From NCBI RefSeq assembly GCF_002307495.1, contig NZ_NTMR01000016.1, positions 1 to 64,000 on the forward strand: a stretch of 64,000 nucleotides of DNA. The letters are read 5' to 3'. Source of the stretch: Pseudomonas abyssi. Lineage in GTDB: Bacteria > Pseudomonadota > Gammaproteobacteria > Pseudomonadales > Pseudomonadaceae. Every line of letters starts with the position of its first letter. Position 1 is the stretch's first letter. A model generated the notes under the pieces. It searched no databases, was not told the origin of the DNA, and worked only from the letters and a program-made list of their open reading frames with translations. Shown here one piece after another: positions 16,066 through 24,383 of this stretch. The position numbers and the translations under genes are program-made.

Positions 16066-16668
16066 ATGCCCAGACCCGCCCGTCACGACCGCCAGCAGGC
16101 GCTGGAGCGCGCCGTTGATCTGTTCTGGGAGCGCGGTTATCACGCCACCTCGATGAAGCACATCGAGCGGGCGCTGGATATGCGCCCCGGCAGCCTGTAC
16201 GCGACCTTTGGCAGCAAGGAGGGCCTGTTCAGCGAGGTACTCAACCGCTACGCCGAGCAGATGGCCGATGAGCTGAGTCGCTGCCTGCAGGATGGCGAGA
16301 CGGGTCTGCAGGGCTTTCGTGACTATCTGCTGGCGCTGGCTGGGCCTTGCCAATGGCGCAACGGCGCCCCGCCGCGGGCCTGCATGCTGATCAAGACGCT
16401 GCTGGAAGTGAACCCGGAAGACCCGCAGCTGCGTGCCCAGGTGGATCGTATTCTCGGGCTGATGGAGCAGCGCTTTGCCGCTGCTCTGAAACAGGCGCAA
16501 GCGGCGGGTGAACTGCGCCCCGAGGTGGATTGCCAGCGGCTGGCGCGGCTGCTGCAAGCGCAGGTGATTGGCTTGCGCTGCTTTACCGAGCGGGCGATAG
16601 AGCCTGCGCACTTTGTCGAGCTGGCCGACGACATGGGTGCCCTGCTCGCCATCTATCAGACTCCCTGA
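16066..16668 (+). CDS. TetR/AcrR family regulator
   Basis: A 200-residue protein: HTH in residues about 8-55 (ALERAVDLFWERGYHATSMKHIERALDMRPGSLYATFGSKEGLF) followed by an all-helical ligand domain. The ATG at 16066 has CTGGAG upstream; the frame is open further back but lacks a site. It is divergent from the AhpD-like gene and lies upstream of the thiolase, separated by an operator pair of different sequence. It most likely acts on the sites at 15999-16037. Whether it also controls the thiolase is open. Confidence 0.88.
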   Translation: MPRPARHDRQQALERAVDLFWERGYHATSMKHIERALDMRPGSLYATFGSKEGLFSEVLNRYAEQMADELSRCLQDGETGLQGFRDYLLALAGPCQWRNGAPPRACMLIKTLLEVNPEDPQLRAQVDRILGLMEQRFAAALKQAQAAGELRPEVDCQRLARLLQAQVIGLRCFTERAIEPAHFVELADDMGALLAIYQTP

Positions 16669-16677
16669 GATCTTTTG

Positions 16678-16726
16678 AATTATGGTTGACATTTAAATGC
16701 GCTTTATTAAATTATGGTCGTAATTC
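16678..16726. promoter_or_regulatory. Operator pair upstream of thiolase, shared with SDR gene
   Basis: Site 1 is AATTATGGTTGACAT (16678-16692) and site 2 AATTATGGTCGTAATTC (16710-16726), 40 bp before the thiolase ATG. The same two sites in the same order occur at 25197-25236 (13 of 15 and, in reverse complement, 15 of 17 matches). Conservation between unrelated promoters argues for a common regulator. Its identity is unknown. Confidence 0.65.
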
Positions 16727-16766
16727 AACGGGTCTGACGGACCCTCTGACCGTAAGGAGCACTGCC

Positions 16767-17897
16767 ATGACCTCCATCGTGATCGCCGGTTACCTGCGTT
16801 CCCCATTCCAGTTCGCCCGCAAGGGTGGCCTGATCAACCTGCGCCCGGATGATCTGGCCGCTCAGGTGCTGCGCGGCCTGGTCGAACGGCTGGATCTGGA
16901 CCCTGCCCTGCTGGAAGACGTGATCATGGGGTGCGCCTACCCCGAGGGTGAACAGGGCACCAACGTCGCGCGCATTGCCAGTTTCCGTGCCGGCTTTCCG
17001 GAAACCCTGGGCGGTGTGACGGTGAACCGCTTCTGCGGCTCGTCGATGACTGCGATCCACTTTGCCGCCGGGCAACTGATGCTGGGTGCCGGTGAGGCCT
17101 ATATCGCCGCCGGTGTCGAGTCGATGACCCGGGTGCCGATGGGCGGCTTTACCCCCTCGCCCAACCCGACCCTGCTGCAAACCTTCCCTGAGGTCTACAT
17201 GGCAATGGGGCACACCGCCGAGGAAGTGGCGCGGCGCTTTGAGGTGAGCCGCGAGGATCAGGACGCGCTGGCGGTGCTGTCGCACAGCAAGGCCGCCAAG
17301 GCGCGTGACCAAGGCCTGCTGGCAGATGAAATCGTGCCGGTCACGACACCGGATGGGGTGGTCAGTGAAGACGGTTGTATTCGTCCGGGGACCAATATGG
17401 AGGCGTTGGCTGGCCTGAAACCGGCCTTTGGCGGGGTCGTCACGGCAGGCACTTCCTCGCCGCTGACCGACGGCAGCGCCGCTGTGCTGGTCTGCACCGA
17501 AGACTTTGCCCGGCGCCACAATCTGCCGATGCTGGCGCGCATCAAGGCGACGGCGGTGGGCGGTTGTGCACCCGAGATCATGGGGATGGGGCCGGTCGAG
17601 GCGACGCGTAAAGTGCTTGCCCGCAGCGGGCTGACCATCAATGATGTCGACCTGATGGAAATCAATGAGGCGTTTTCCAGCCAGTCACTGGCTTGTCTGC
17701 GTGAACTCGGCATGCCGCTGGAGCGCGTCAACCTGGACGGTGGCGCGCTGGCGCTGGGGCACCCGCTGGGAGCGACGGGGGCGCGCATCACCGGTAAGGC
17801 GGCGGCCCTGCTCCAGCGTACGGGCGGTCGTTATGCAGTGGCTACCCAGTGCATCGCCGGTGGTCAGGGGGTGGCCACCTTGCTGGAAGCGATCTGA
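16767..17897 (+). CDS. Acetyl-CoA C-acyltransferase (thiolase)
   Basis: A 376-residue thiolase. The nucleophilic cysteine is in VNRFCGSSMTAI (about residue 90), the histidine in GGALALGHPLGATGARI (about 334) and the second cysteine in CIAGGQG (about 364). It catalyses CoA-dependent cleavage of 3-ketoacyl-CoA, or the reverse condensation, in the cytoplasm. It is not next to a fadB-like gene, so this is not the main beta-oxidation pair; chain-length preference is unknown. TAAGGAG at 16753-16759 fixes the start. Confidence 0.92.
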   Translation: MTSIVIAGYLRSPFQFARKGGLINLRPDDLAAQVLRGLVERLDLDPALLEDVIMGCAYPEGEQGTNVARIASFRAGFPETLGGVTVNRFCGSSMTAIHFAAGQLMLGAGEAYIAAGVESMTRVPMGGFTPSPNPTLLQTFPEVYMAMGHTAEEVARRFEVSREDQDALAVLSHSKAAKARDQGLLADEIVPVTTPDGVVSEDGCIRPGTNMEALAGLKPAFGGVVTAGTSSPLTDGSAAVLVCTEDFARRHNLPMLARIKATAVGGCAPEIMGMGPVEATRKVLARSGLTINDVDLMEINEAFSSQSLACLRELGMPLERVNLDGGALALGHPLGATGARITGKAAALLQRTGGRYAVATQCIAGGQGVATLLEAI

Positions 17898-17940
17898 CAG
17901 GTAGTTGAAAAGCGGGCACCTCGCCGAGGCTTTTAGGCGC

Positions 17941-17958
17941 TTGTCTGAATTCAGATAA
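17941..17958. promoter_or_regulatory. Imperfect 18-bp palindrome before RND operon
   Basis: TTGTCTGAATTCAGATAA pairs at 8 of 9 positions, with a perfect core TCTGAATTCAGA (17944-17955). It lies 36 bp before the adaptor start codon. A TetR regulator is encoded at the end of the same gene group (22246) and is the best candidate to bind here. Confidence 0.55.
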
Positions 17959-17993
17959 CAACAGGGCCGGTAGTTGGCCCGCAGGGAGTGAGC

Positions 17994-19112
17994 ATGAAGT
18001 CTGCAGCCAAATGGGCGGTATTGGTGGGTCTCTTGGGCGTTTTGCTGGGATGCCGCAACGACGCAGAGCCGGTGCCTGAGAGCAACGCCGCGCCGGCGCG
18101 TTTGGTGCTGTCGATGGCCGTTCACCCGGTTGCCAGTGACGGCGCCCTGTTTACCGGCGTGGTAGCCGCCCGCACCGAGAGCGAGCTGGGCTTTCGGGTC
18201 GCTGGCGAGGTGATCGAGCGGCGGGTTGACCCGGGTGACCGGGTCAAGCGTGACGACGTGCTGCTGGTGCTGGATGTAGACGACTTCGAACTGGCCCTGC
18301 GGGCTGCTCGGCAGCGCGTGCGCTCGGCCGACGCCTCGGTACGGCAGCTGCAGAACGATGAAAAGCGCTATCGCCAGCTGGCCGACAACGGTGCGATCTC
18401 GCGTCAGGCGCATGATCAACTGGTCACCGAGCTGCGCGTGGCCGAAGCCAACCTGGCCTCCGCCCGCGCCGACGCGGAGCAGGTCGAGAACCGCCGTGGT
18501 TACTCGACCCTGACCGCCGATGCCGATGGCGTGATTACCGACGTGCTGGTCGATCAGGGTCAGGTGGTGGCCGCCGGTCAGGTGGTCGCCCGGCTGGCCC
18601 ACAGCGGTGCACGTGAAGCGGTGATCAATATTCCGGAAACCCAGCGTGCGCTGGCGAGCAGCTCGGCGCAGGCATTCCAGTTCGGGCAGCCCGATACGCC
18701 GATTGGCGCGACCCTGCGCGAGTTGTCGGCGGTGGCTGATCCGGTCACCCGGACCTATCGTGCGCGTTATGTGCTGGATACCGTTGCCGAGCCACTGGCG
18801 ATTGGCTCGACGGTGAGCATCCGCCTGCAGGACAGCGAACGCGCCCCGCAGTTGCGGGTGCCGCTGGGGGCGTTGCTCGATCAGGGCAATGGCAAGGGCA
18901 CCGGCGTCTGGGTCATCGATGGCGACAGCCGCGTGCGCTTTACCCCGGTTGAGGTCGCGCGCCTGGGCCAGGAGTTTGCGGTGCTCAGCGGGGGGCTTGA
19001 GGACGGCCAGCGGGTAGTCGCGCTGGGGGCGCATCTGCTGCATGAAGGCGATGCCGTGAAGCCGCTGCCTGAGGGCAAGCTGGGTGGGTCCGACGCTGCA
19101 CGGAGCCTGTGA
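17994..19112 (+). CDS. RND efflux periplasmic adaptor lipoprotein
   Basis: A 372-residue membrane-fusion protein with a lipoprotein signal (LLGVLLGC, lipidated Cys at residue 18), barrel-sandwich segments around ESELGFRVAGEVIERRVDPGD (about 60-80) and ADADGVITDVLVDQGQVV, an alpha-hairpin coiled coil (about 95-165), and a beta-barrel region. It links the inner-membrane pump encoded one base downstream to an outer-membrane channel. No channel gene follows, so it probably borrows a TolC/OprM-type protein encoded elsewhere. Confidence 0.9.
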   Translation: MKSAAKWAVLVGLLGVLLGCRNDAEPVPESNAAPARLVLSMAVHPVASDGALFTGVVAARTESELGFRVAGEVIERRVDPGDRVKRDDVLLVLDVDDFELALRAARQRVRSADASVRQLQNDEKRYRQLADNGAISRQAHDQLVTELRVAEANLASARADAEQVENRRGYSTLTADADGVITDVLVDQGQVVAAGQVVARLAHSGAREAVINIPETQRALASSSAQAFQFGQPDTPIGATLRELSAVADPVTRTYRARYVLDTVAEPLAIGSTVSIRLQDSERAPQLRVPLGALLDQGNGKGTGVWVIDGDSRVRFTPVEVARLGQEFAVLSGGLEDGQRVVALGAHLLHEGDAVKPLPEGKLGGSDAARSL

Positions 19113-19113
19113 C

Positions 19114-22100
19114 ATGAGCCGTTTCAATCTGTCGGCGCTGGCGGTGCATAACCCGGCGGTGACGCTGTTTCTGATTATCGCGGTGTTGTTGTCGGGGGCC
19201 TTTGCCTTCAGCAAGCTGGGCCGCGCCGAAGACCCCTCCTTTACCGTCAAGGTGATGACCATCACGGCCGCCTGGCCGGGTGCCACCGCGCGTGAAATGC
19301 AGGAGCAGGTGGCCGACCGGCTGGAGAAGCGCCTGCAGGAGCTGGATTACTACGACCGGGTGGAAACCACCGCCCAGCCGGGCTTTGTGTCGATGAAGGT
19401 GCAGTTCCTCAACTCCACGCCGCCGGCGCTGGTGCCCGAGCTGTTCTACCAAACCCGCAAAAAGCTCAGTGACGAGGCCGCCCGGCTGCCGAGCGGCGTT
19501 GCCGGCCCTTTCTTCAACGATGAATACAATGACGTCTACTTCGCGCTTTACGCGCTGGAGGCCGGGCAGTTACCGCACCGCCAGCTGGTGCAGCTGGCCG
19601 AGCGCATGCGTCAGGATTTTCTGCAGCTGCCGGGCGTGAAGAAGGTCAACATCCTTGGTGAGCAGGCGCAGCGCATCTACGTCGAGTTCTCCTATCAGCG
19701 GCTGGCCACCCTGGGGCTGACGCCGGAGCAGATCTTTACCGCGCTGGCGCGGCAGAATGCAGTGGCGCCGTCCGGCTCGGTGGAGACTTCCGGACCGCGG
19801 GCCTATATCCGCCTGGATGGCGCCTTCGACAGTCTGGAGCAGATCGAGAATGTGCCGGTGGTGGCCAACGGGCGAGTCCTGCGCATCGCTGATGTCGCCG
19901 AGGTGCGTCAGGGCTATGAAGACCCGCCGAGCTACCGCATTCGTCATCAGGGCGAGTCGGCGCTGATGCTCGGCGTGATCATGCAGAAGCACTTCAACGG
20001 GCTGGACCTCGACAGTGCGCTGCAGGCCCATGAGGCGCAGGTACAGCAGAATTTGCCGCTGGGCATCGAGTTCACCAAGGTCTCTGACCAGGCCAGCAAG
20101 ATTCGCAACGCGGTTGACGAATTCATGCTCAAGTTCTTCGTCGCGCTCGGCGTGGTGATGCTGGTCAGCCTGCTGGCGCTGGGTTTCCGCGTGGGTCTGG
20201 TGGTCGCCGCTGCAGTGCCGCTGACGCTGGCCGTCGTGTTTGTGGTGATGATGATGACCGGCCGCGAGTTTGACCGTATCACCCTGGGCGCGCTGATCCT
20301 GTCGCTCGGTCTGCTGGTGGACGACGCCATCATCGCGATCGAGATGATGGTGGTGAAGCTGGAAGAAGGCATGGATCGGCTCGGTGCGGCAACCTACGCC
20401 TGGTCGTCCACCGCCGCGCCAATGCTGACCGGCACGCTGGTGACCATCATCGGCTTTCTGCCGGTCGGCTTTGCCCGTTCCGGCGCCGGGGAATACGCCG
20501 GCAATATCTTCTGGATTGTCGGCTTCGCGTTGATCGCCTCCTGGGTGGTGGCCGTGGTGTTCACCCCCTATCTCGGGGTGAAGATGCTGCCGAACATTGC
20601 CGCCAAGCCGGGTGGGCATGATGCGCTGTACGATGGCCCGGTCTACCAGCGCCTGCGTTCTACCGTGCTGTTCTGCGTACGCCATCGCTGGCTGGTTACC
20701 GGCCTGGTGCTGGCAGCGTTTGTGCTCTGCGTGATGGGCATGAAGGTGGTGAACAAGCAGTTCTTCCCCAACTCCGATCGCTCCGAGGTGATCGTCGAGG
20801 TCTACATGCCGCCGGGCACCGCGTTCAAGAACACCGAGGCGGTGGTTGGCCGCATCGAGCAGGCGATCATGGCCGAGCCGCAGACCCTGATGGTCGACTC
20901 CTACGTGGGGGGCGGCGCGCCGCGCTTCTTCCTCTCGCTCAACCCCGAGCTGCCGGATGCGGCCTTTGCCAAGCTGATTGTGCAGACCACCGATGCGCAC
21001 ACCCGTGATGCGCTGATGGCGCGCCTGCGCGAGCGGGTCAGCGCCGGCGAGTTTCCGGAGGCGCGGGTGCGGGTGACCCAGCTGGTGTTCGGCCCGCCGG
21101 TGCCCTTCCCGGTGGTGTTCCGTGTCAGCGGGCCGGAACTGGGCCCGCTGCGAGCGATTGCCGAGCAGGTGCGTGAGCGCGTCGAGGCCAACCCGCTGAC
21201 CCGCGATACCTTTATCGACTGGGGCGAGAAGGCCAGCAGCTACCGTCTGCAGCTGGACCAGGATCGGCTGCGCTTGCTGGGCTTTACCCCGGCGCAGGTC
21301 AAATCGCAGGTCAATGCCCTGCTCTCCGGCAACCCGATTACCGAGGTGCGCGAAGGCACGCGCACCGTGTCGGTGGTGGTGCGCGCGGTGGATGCCCAGC
21401 GGCAGAACCTCGGCAGTATCGAGGATCTGACCATCACCAACGATGCCGGTCAGGCGATTCCGTTACGGCAGGTCGGCAGCTTCCAGCCGGTCATGGAAGA
21501 CCCGATTCTGCGCCGCCGCGACCGTGAGCTGACCTTTGAGGTGCGTGCCGACATCGTGGCCGGAACCCAGCCGCCGGACGCCGCCATGGCCGCCTATGGT
21601 GATCTGGGCGATCTGGTCGACAGTCTGCCGGCGGGCTATCACATCTCCATCGGTGGCCCGGTAGAGGAAAGCGCGATTGCCAACCAGGCGCTGGCGGTGC
21701 TGTTCCCGATCATGATTCTGCTGATGCTGGTGGTCATCATGTTCCAGGTGCGCTCGTTTGGTTTGATGTTCATGGTCTTTGCCACCGCTCCGCTGGGGCT
21801 GATTGGCGCGGTGCCGGCGCTGCTGGTGTTCAACCAGCCGTTCGGTTTCAATGCGATTCTGGCGCTGATCGGCATTGGCGGCATTCTGATGCGCAATACG
21901 CTGATCTTCACCGATCAGATCCAGCAGAACCAGCGTGCCGGCATGGCGATTCGCGAGGCGATCATCGAGGCCACCGTGCGCCGCGCACGGCCGGTGGTGC
22001 TGACCGCGCTGGCGGCGGCGCTGGCGTTTATTCCGCTGACCTTCTCGGTGTTCTGGTCATCGCTCGCCTTTGTGCTGATCGGCGGGGTAACCATGGGTAC

Positions 22101-22212
22101 CCTGCTGACGCTGCTGTTCCTGCCGGCGCTCTGTGCGCTGGTGCTGGAGCGCCGGGCGCGTTCGTCGGCTGACGATGAATCGACTGGAGCGACTGCCGGG
22201 CATTCGGTGTAA
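19114..22212 (+). CDS. RND efflux pump permease (HAE1 family)
   Basis: A 1032-residue inner-membrane pump, normal length for the family: helix 1 at about residues 12-30, large periplasmic loops, and the second block of helices from about residue 335. The TM4 proton-relay aspartates are in SLGLLVDDAIIAIEMM (about 404-405). The N-terminus MSRFNLSALAVHNPAVTLFL and the loop with PSFTVKVMTITAAWPGA resemble TriC/VexF-like pumps more than MexB. Substrates cannot be read from sequence. The ATG starts one base after the adaptor stop. Confidence 0.92.
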   Translation: MSRFNLSALAVHNPAVTLFLIIAVLLSGAFAFSKLGRAEDPSFTVKVMTITAAWPGATAREMQEQVADRLEKRLQELDYYDRVETTAQPGFVSMKVQFLNSTPPALVPELFYQTRKKLSDEAARLPSGVAGPFFNDEYNDVYFALYALEAGQLPHRQLVQLAERMRQDFLQLPGVKKVNILGEQAQRIYVEFSYQRLATLGLTPEQIFTALARQNAVAPSGSVETSGPRAYIRLDGAFDSLEQIENVPVVANGRVLRIADVAEVRQGYEDPPSYRIRHQGESALMLGVIMQKHFNGLDLDSALQAHEAQVQQNLPLGIEFTKVSDQASKIRNAVDEFMLKFFVALGVVMLVSLLALGFRVGLVVAAAVPLTLAVVFVVMMMTGREFDRITLGALILSLGLLVDDAIIAIEMMVVKLEEGMDRLGAATYAWSSTAAPMLTGTLVTIIGFLPVGFARSGAGEYAGNIFWIVGFALIASWVVAVVFTPYLGVKMLPNIAAKPGGHDALYDGPVYQRLRSTVLFCVRHRWLVTGLVLAAFVLCVMGMKVVNKQFFPNSDRSEVIVEVYMPPGTAFKNTEAVVGRIEQAIMAEPQTLMVDSYVGGGAPRFFLSLNPELPDAAFAKLIVQTTDAHTRDALMARLRERVSAGEFPEARVRVTQLVFGPPVPFPVVFRVSGPELGPLRAIAEQVRERVEANPLTRDTFIDWGEKASSYRLQLDQDRLRLLGFTPAQVKSQVNALLSGNPITEVREGTRTVSVVVRAVDAQRQNLGSIEDLTITNDAGQAIPLRQVGSFQPVMEDPILRRRDRELTFEVRADIVAGTQPPDAAMAAYGDLGDLVDSLPAGYHISIGGPVEESAIANQALAVLFPIMILLMLVVIMFQVRSFGLMFMVFATAPLGLIGAVPALLVFNQPFGFNAILALIGIGGILMRNTLIFTDQIQQNQRAGMAIREAIIEATVRRARPVVLTALAAALAFIPLTFSVFWSSLAFVLIGGVTMGTLLTLLFLPALCALVLERRARSSADDESTGATAGHSV

Positions 22213-22245
22213 GATGATGAGCGGCATTCAATAACCGGAGGCGTC

Positions 22246-22809
22246 ATGCGCTATTCAGAAGACCACAAGGCCAGAACCCATCAGCTGATTCTCGACGAGG
22301 CGGCGCGCCGGTTCCGTCGGGACGGCGTCGGTGCGACGGGTCTGCAGCCGTTGATGAAGGCCCTGGGCCTGACCCACGGGGGCTTCTACGCGCATTTCAA
22401 GTCCAAGGACGAGCTGGTGGAAAAGGCGCTGCGCCATGCGGTGGATGGCCTGAAGGCCTCGCTGGCCATGCACACCGGCCCGGATGTGCCGCTCAGCGCG
22501 CTGTTCGACACCTACCTGTCCGCCGGCCACCGCGCCAACCCCGAGCAGGGCTGCCCGCTGCCGACCATCTCTGCCGAACTGGGCCAGCGCGGCCAGCAGA
22601 GCGAGATCACCGACGAGGTGGTGCAAGACCGGCTGGACAATATCGCCAGCAAGCTGGAAGGCGACGACAGCCGCGCGCAGGCCGTGCTGGTGCTCTCGGC
22701 GATGGTCGGCGCGCTGCTGCTGTCGCGCAGCGTGAAGGATGAAGCCTTGTCTGCCGAGCTGCTGCAGAGCACTCGTGAGCAATTGAAGGCGCTGACTGAG
22801 TCGGCCTGA
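22246..22809 (+). CDS. TetR/AcrR family regulator of the RND operon
   Basis: A 187-residue repressor with HTH in residues about 10-55 (ILDEAARRFRRDGVGATGLQPLMKALGLTHGGFYAHFKSKDELV), and a conserved GCPLPTISAELGQ segment in the ligand domain. It lies 33 bp downstream of the pump gene on the same strand, so it is probably co-transcribed and represses the operon by feedback through the palindrome at 17941. CCGGAGG upstream supports the start. A 25-bp stem terminator follows. Confidence 0.88.
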   Translation: MRYSEDHKARTHQLILDEAARRFRRDGVGATGLQPLMKALGLTHGGFYAHFKSKDELVEKALRHAVDGLKASLAMHTGPDVPLSALFDTYLSAGHRANPEQGCPLPTISAELGQRGQQSEITDEVVQDRLDNIASKLEGDDSRAQAVLVLSAMVGALLLSRSVKDEALSAELLQSTREQLKALTESA

Positions 22810-22815
22810 TTCGTT

Positions 22816-22869
22816 GGTTTCAAACAAAGAAGCCCCGCTAGCAATAGCGGGGCTTCTTTGTTTGAAACC
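22816..22869. terminator. Perfect 25-bp stem terminator with GCAA loop
   Basis: Arms 22816-22840 and 22845-22869 are perfect complements around the loop GCAA. The stem has a GC core (AGCCCCGCTA/TAGCGGGGCT) flanked by A/T-rich ends (CTTCTTTGTTTG), so it should work in both directions. It ends the RND-tetR transcript. Confidence 0.9.
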
Positions 22870-22887
22870 GAATGCTCGGATGGTGAA

Positions 22888-23107
22888 GTGTGCACCGGGT
22901 TTCGTCCCGTTTACGCGGGCGAGTAGCGCAGGGCTGACGGGAAAAAGAGTCATAGGATGTCTGAGGCTCGAAGAGCCGAGTTTTATGACTCCCCGTCAGG
23001 CCGAGCAACGCAGCGAACCCGAAGGGCCGCGTAGTCGGGTGCCCCGGGGGATTGCTAAGGGGGGCTGGGCAAGCAGCCCCCCTTGGCTCGCCGTAAAAGG
23101 CGAAAGG
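22888..23107 (-). repeat. Dispersed structured element, copy D
   Basis: The closest relative of copy C, in the 433-bp convergent gap 22810-23242. It shares the CTGACGGG/CCCGTCAG and AGTCATA/TATGACT arms with C, but its apical part (GGCTCGAAGAGCC) follows copy A, not C. Hairpin at 23057-23084. The rest of the gap (23108-23242) has no recognisable feature. Confidence 0.9.
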
Positions 23108-23242
23108 CAGATCCCGCCACCGCTCAGGCTGGAAACCTGTTCGCGGAAGTTAGTCCCGACCTCTTCCACGCTGGCCGTTTGCGCAACGACGGAGACGCAT
23201 AGGTCTTTGCTGGGCTGTCATAAAAAGGCTTGCCGCCCTACC

Positions 23243-23743
23243 TCACAACCAATACTTCGGATAACTCCGCGGGCTACGCAGATTATTGACCGCCCAGGCA
23301 GTCAGCACGATCACCAGCGACCCCACCAGTACCGGCGATACCAGATAGCTCAGCGGAGCGTGCGCGATGATCACCACCAGCGGATCGGCGCCGGCGGGTG
23401 CGTGCAGGGTACGGGTTAGCTGCATGGCGGCCAGCGCCAGGGCAACCCCGACCGCACAGGCCAGCCAGCCGTCACCCAGTAGTGCCGCCACGGCCAGACC
23501 GACCGCGGTGGCGACCAGGTGGCCGCCGATCACTGCGCGCGGCTGTGCCAGCGGCGAGTCCGGTACGCCGAAGGCCAGTACACAGCTGGCACCGAAGGGC
23601 GCCATCAGCCAGGGGATGCCCGATACCACGCTCAAACCGCCGGTAATAGCGATGGCGATGAACGCACCGAGCGACGATAGCGCGATAAAGGTCAGCGGGG
23701 GCGCGGGCGGTGCGCCCGAGTGCAGCAAGAGACGGATCGACAT
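23243..23743 (-). CDS. HPP family membrane protein
   Basis: A 166-residue protein with four or five membrane helices (about residues 18-38, 42-60, 75-95, 100-118, 135-155). The segments LMAPFGASCVLAFGVPDSPLAQPRAVIGGH and HAPAGADPLVV are typical of the HPP family, some of which carry nitrite in plant and cyanobacterial systems; the role here is unknown. The ATG at 23743 has AGGAC upstream; 23758 is possible. It is divergent from a TetR gene with operators in between. Confidence 0.85.
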   Translation of the reverse strand: MSIRLLLHSGAPPAPPLTFIALSSLGAFIAIAITGGLSVVSGIPWLMAPFGASCVLAFGVPDSPLAQPRAVIGGHLVATAVGLAVAALLGDGWLACAVGVALALAAMQLTRTLHAPAGADPLVVIIAHAPLSYLVSPVLVGSLVIVLTAWAVNNLRSPRSYPKYWL

Positions 23744-23784
23744 GGCGAGGTCCTGCATGGGTGAAAGTGAGCTGATTTCGGGCT

Positions 23785-23826
23785 AGTATACCGATCAGTA
23801 TCTTATGGTCAACCGATCGGTATACT
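23785..23826. promoter_or_regulatory. HPP promoter and two TetR operator sites
   Basis: For the HPP gene, minus-strand TTGACC (23808-23813) and TATACT (23786-23791 region) are 16 bp apart. Site 1, ATACCGATCAGTAT (23788-23801), overlaps this promoter; site 2, with the perfect core ACCGATCGGT (23812-23821), reaches almost to the tetR ATG. Both share GATCGGTATACT when read from opposite strands, so one TetR dimer type probably binds each. Confidence 0.7.
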
Positions 23827-23827
23827 T

Positions 23828-24379
23828 ATGAGCACGCCGCAACAGATCGTTGCCTCCGCGCTGGGGCTGTTTTATCGCAATGGATTTCACGCATCAGGGG
23901 TAGACCTGCTCAGCCGGGAGGCTGGCGTTACCAAGAAGACGCTCTACCGCCACTATCCGAGCAAGGACGCGCTGATTGAGGCTGCGCTGGATTTGCGCCA
24001 TGCGCAGTTCATGGCCAGGCTGCGGACGTTTGTCGAGCAGGCGGCTGTTGCCCATCGCCCGCTGGCCTACATCGACTTTATCGCTGACTGGGTTCAGGAG
24101 GATGACTTCTGCGGCTGCGCCTTTATCAACGCGTCGGCCGAGTTTGCCCAGATGGACGCTGTGCCCCATCAACAGGCGGCCAGTCACAAGCAGGACATTC
24201 AAGCTTATCTGCTGGCGCTATGCACGGCGGCTGGCGCCAGTCAGCCGTCGCCGCTGGCGACGCAACTGTTTCTGATAGGTGAAGGGTTGATTGTCGGCAG
24301 CCAGGTGCAGCAGGCGCACAAGGCGACGCTGGTGGAGGGGGCCCGGGCCGCCGCGCAGGTTATCTGGGCGACGGCCTGA
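23828..24379 (+). CDS. TetR/AcrR family regulator of HPP gene
   Basis: A 183-residue protein: HTH in residues about 6-52 (IVASALGLFYRNGFHASGVDLLSREAGVTKKTLYRHYPSKDALI), and a ligand domain containing FCGCAFINASAEF (paired cysteines at about 96-98). The start at 23828 is preceded by operator sequence and by TATACT just two bases before it, with no ribosome site; either translation is leaderless or an internal start is used, but an internal start would cut the HTH. Divergent from HPP, which it most likely represses. Confidence 0.85.
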   Translation: MSTPQQIVASALGLFYRNGFHASGVDLLSREAGVTKKTLYRHYPSKDALIEAALDLRHAQFMARLRTFVEQAAVAHRPLAYIDFIADWVQEDDFCGCAFINASAEFAQMDAVPHQQAASHKQDIQAYLLALCTAAGASQPSPLATQLFLIGEGLIVGSQVQQAHKATLVEGARAAAQVIWATA

Positions 24380-24383
24380 CTGC

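Noticed and set aside
19570-21000. 476-codon open frame opposite the RND pump gene
   Set aside because: His/Gln-rich composition typical of antisense of a GC-rich gene; the pump is complete on the plus strand.
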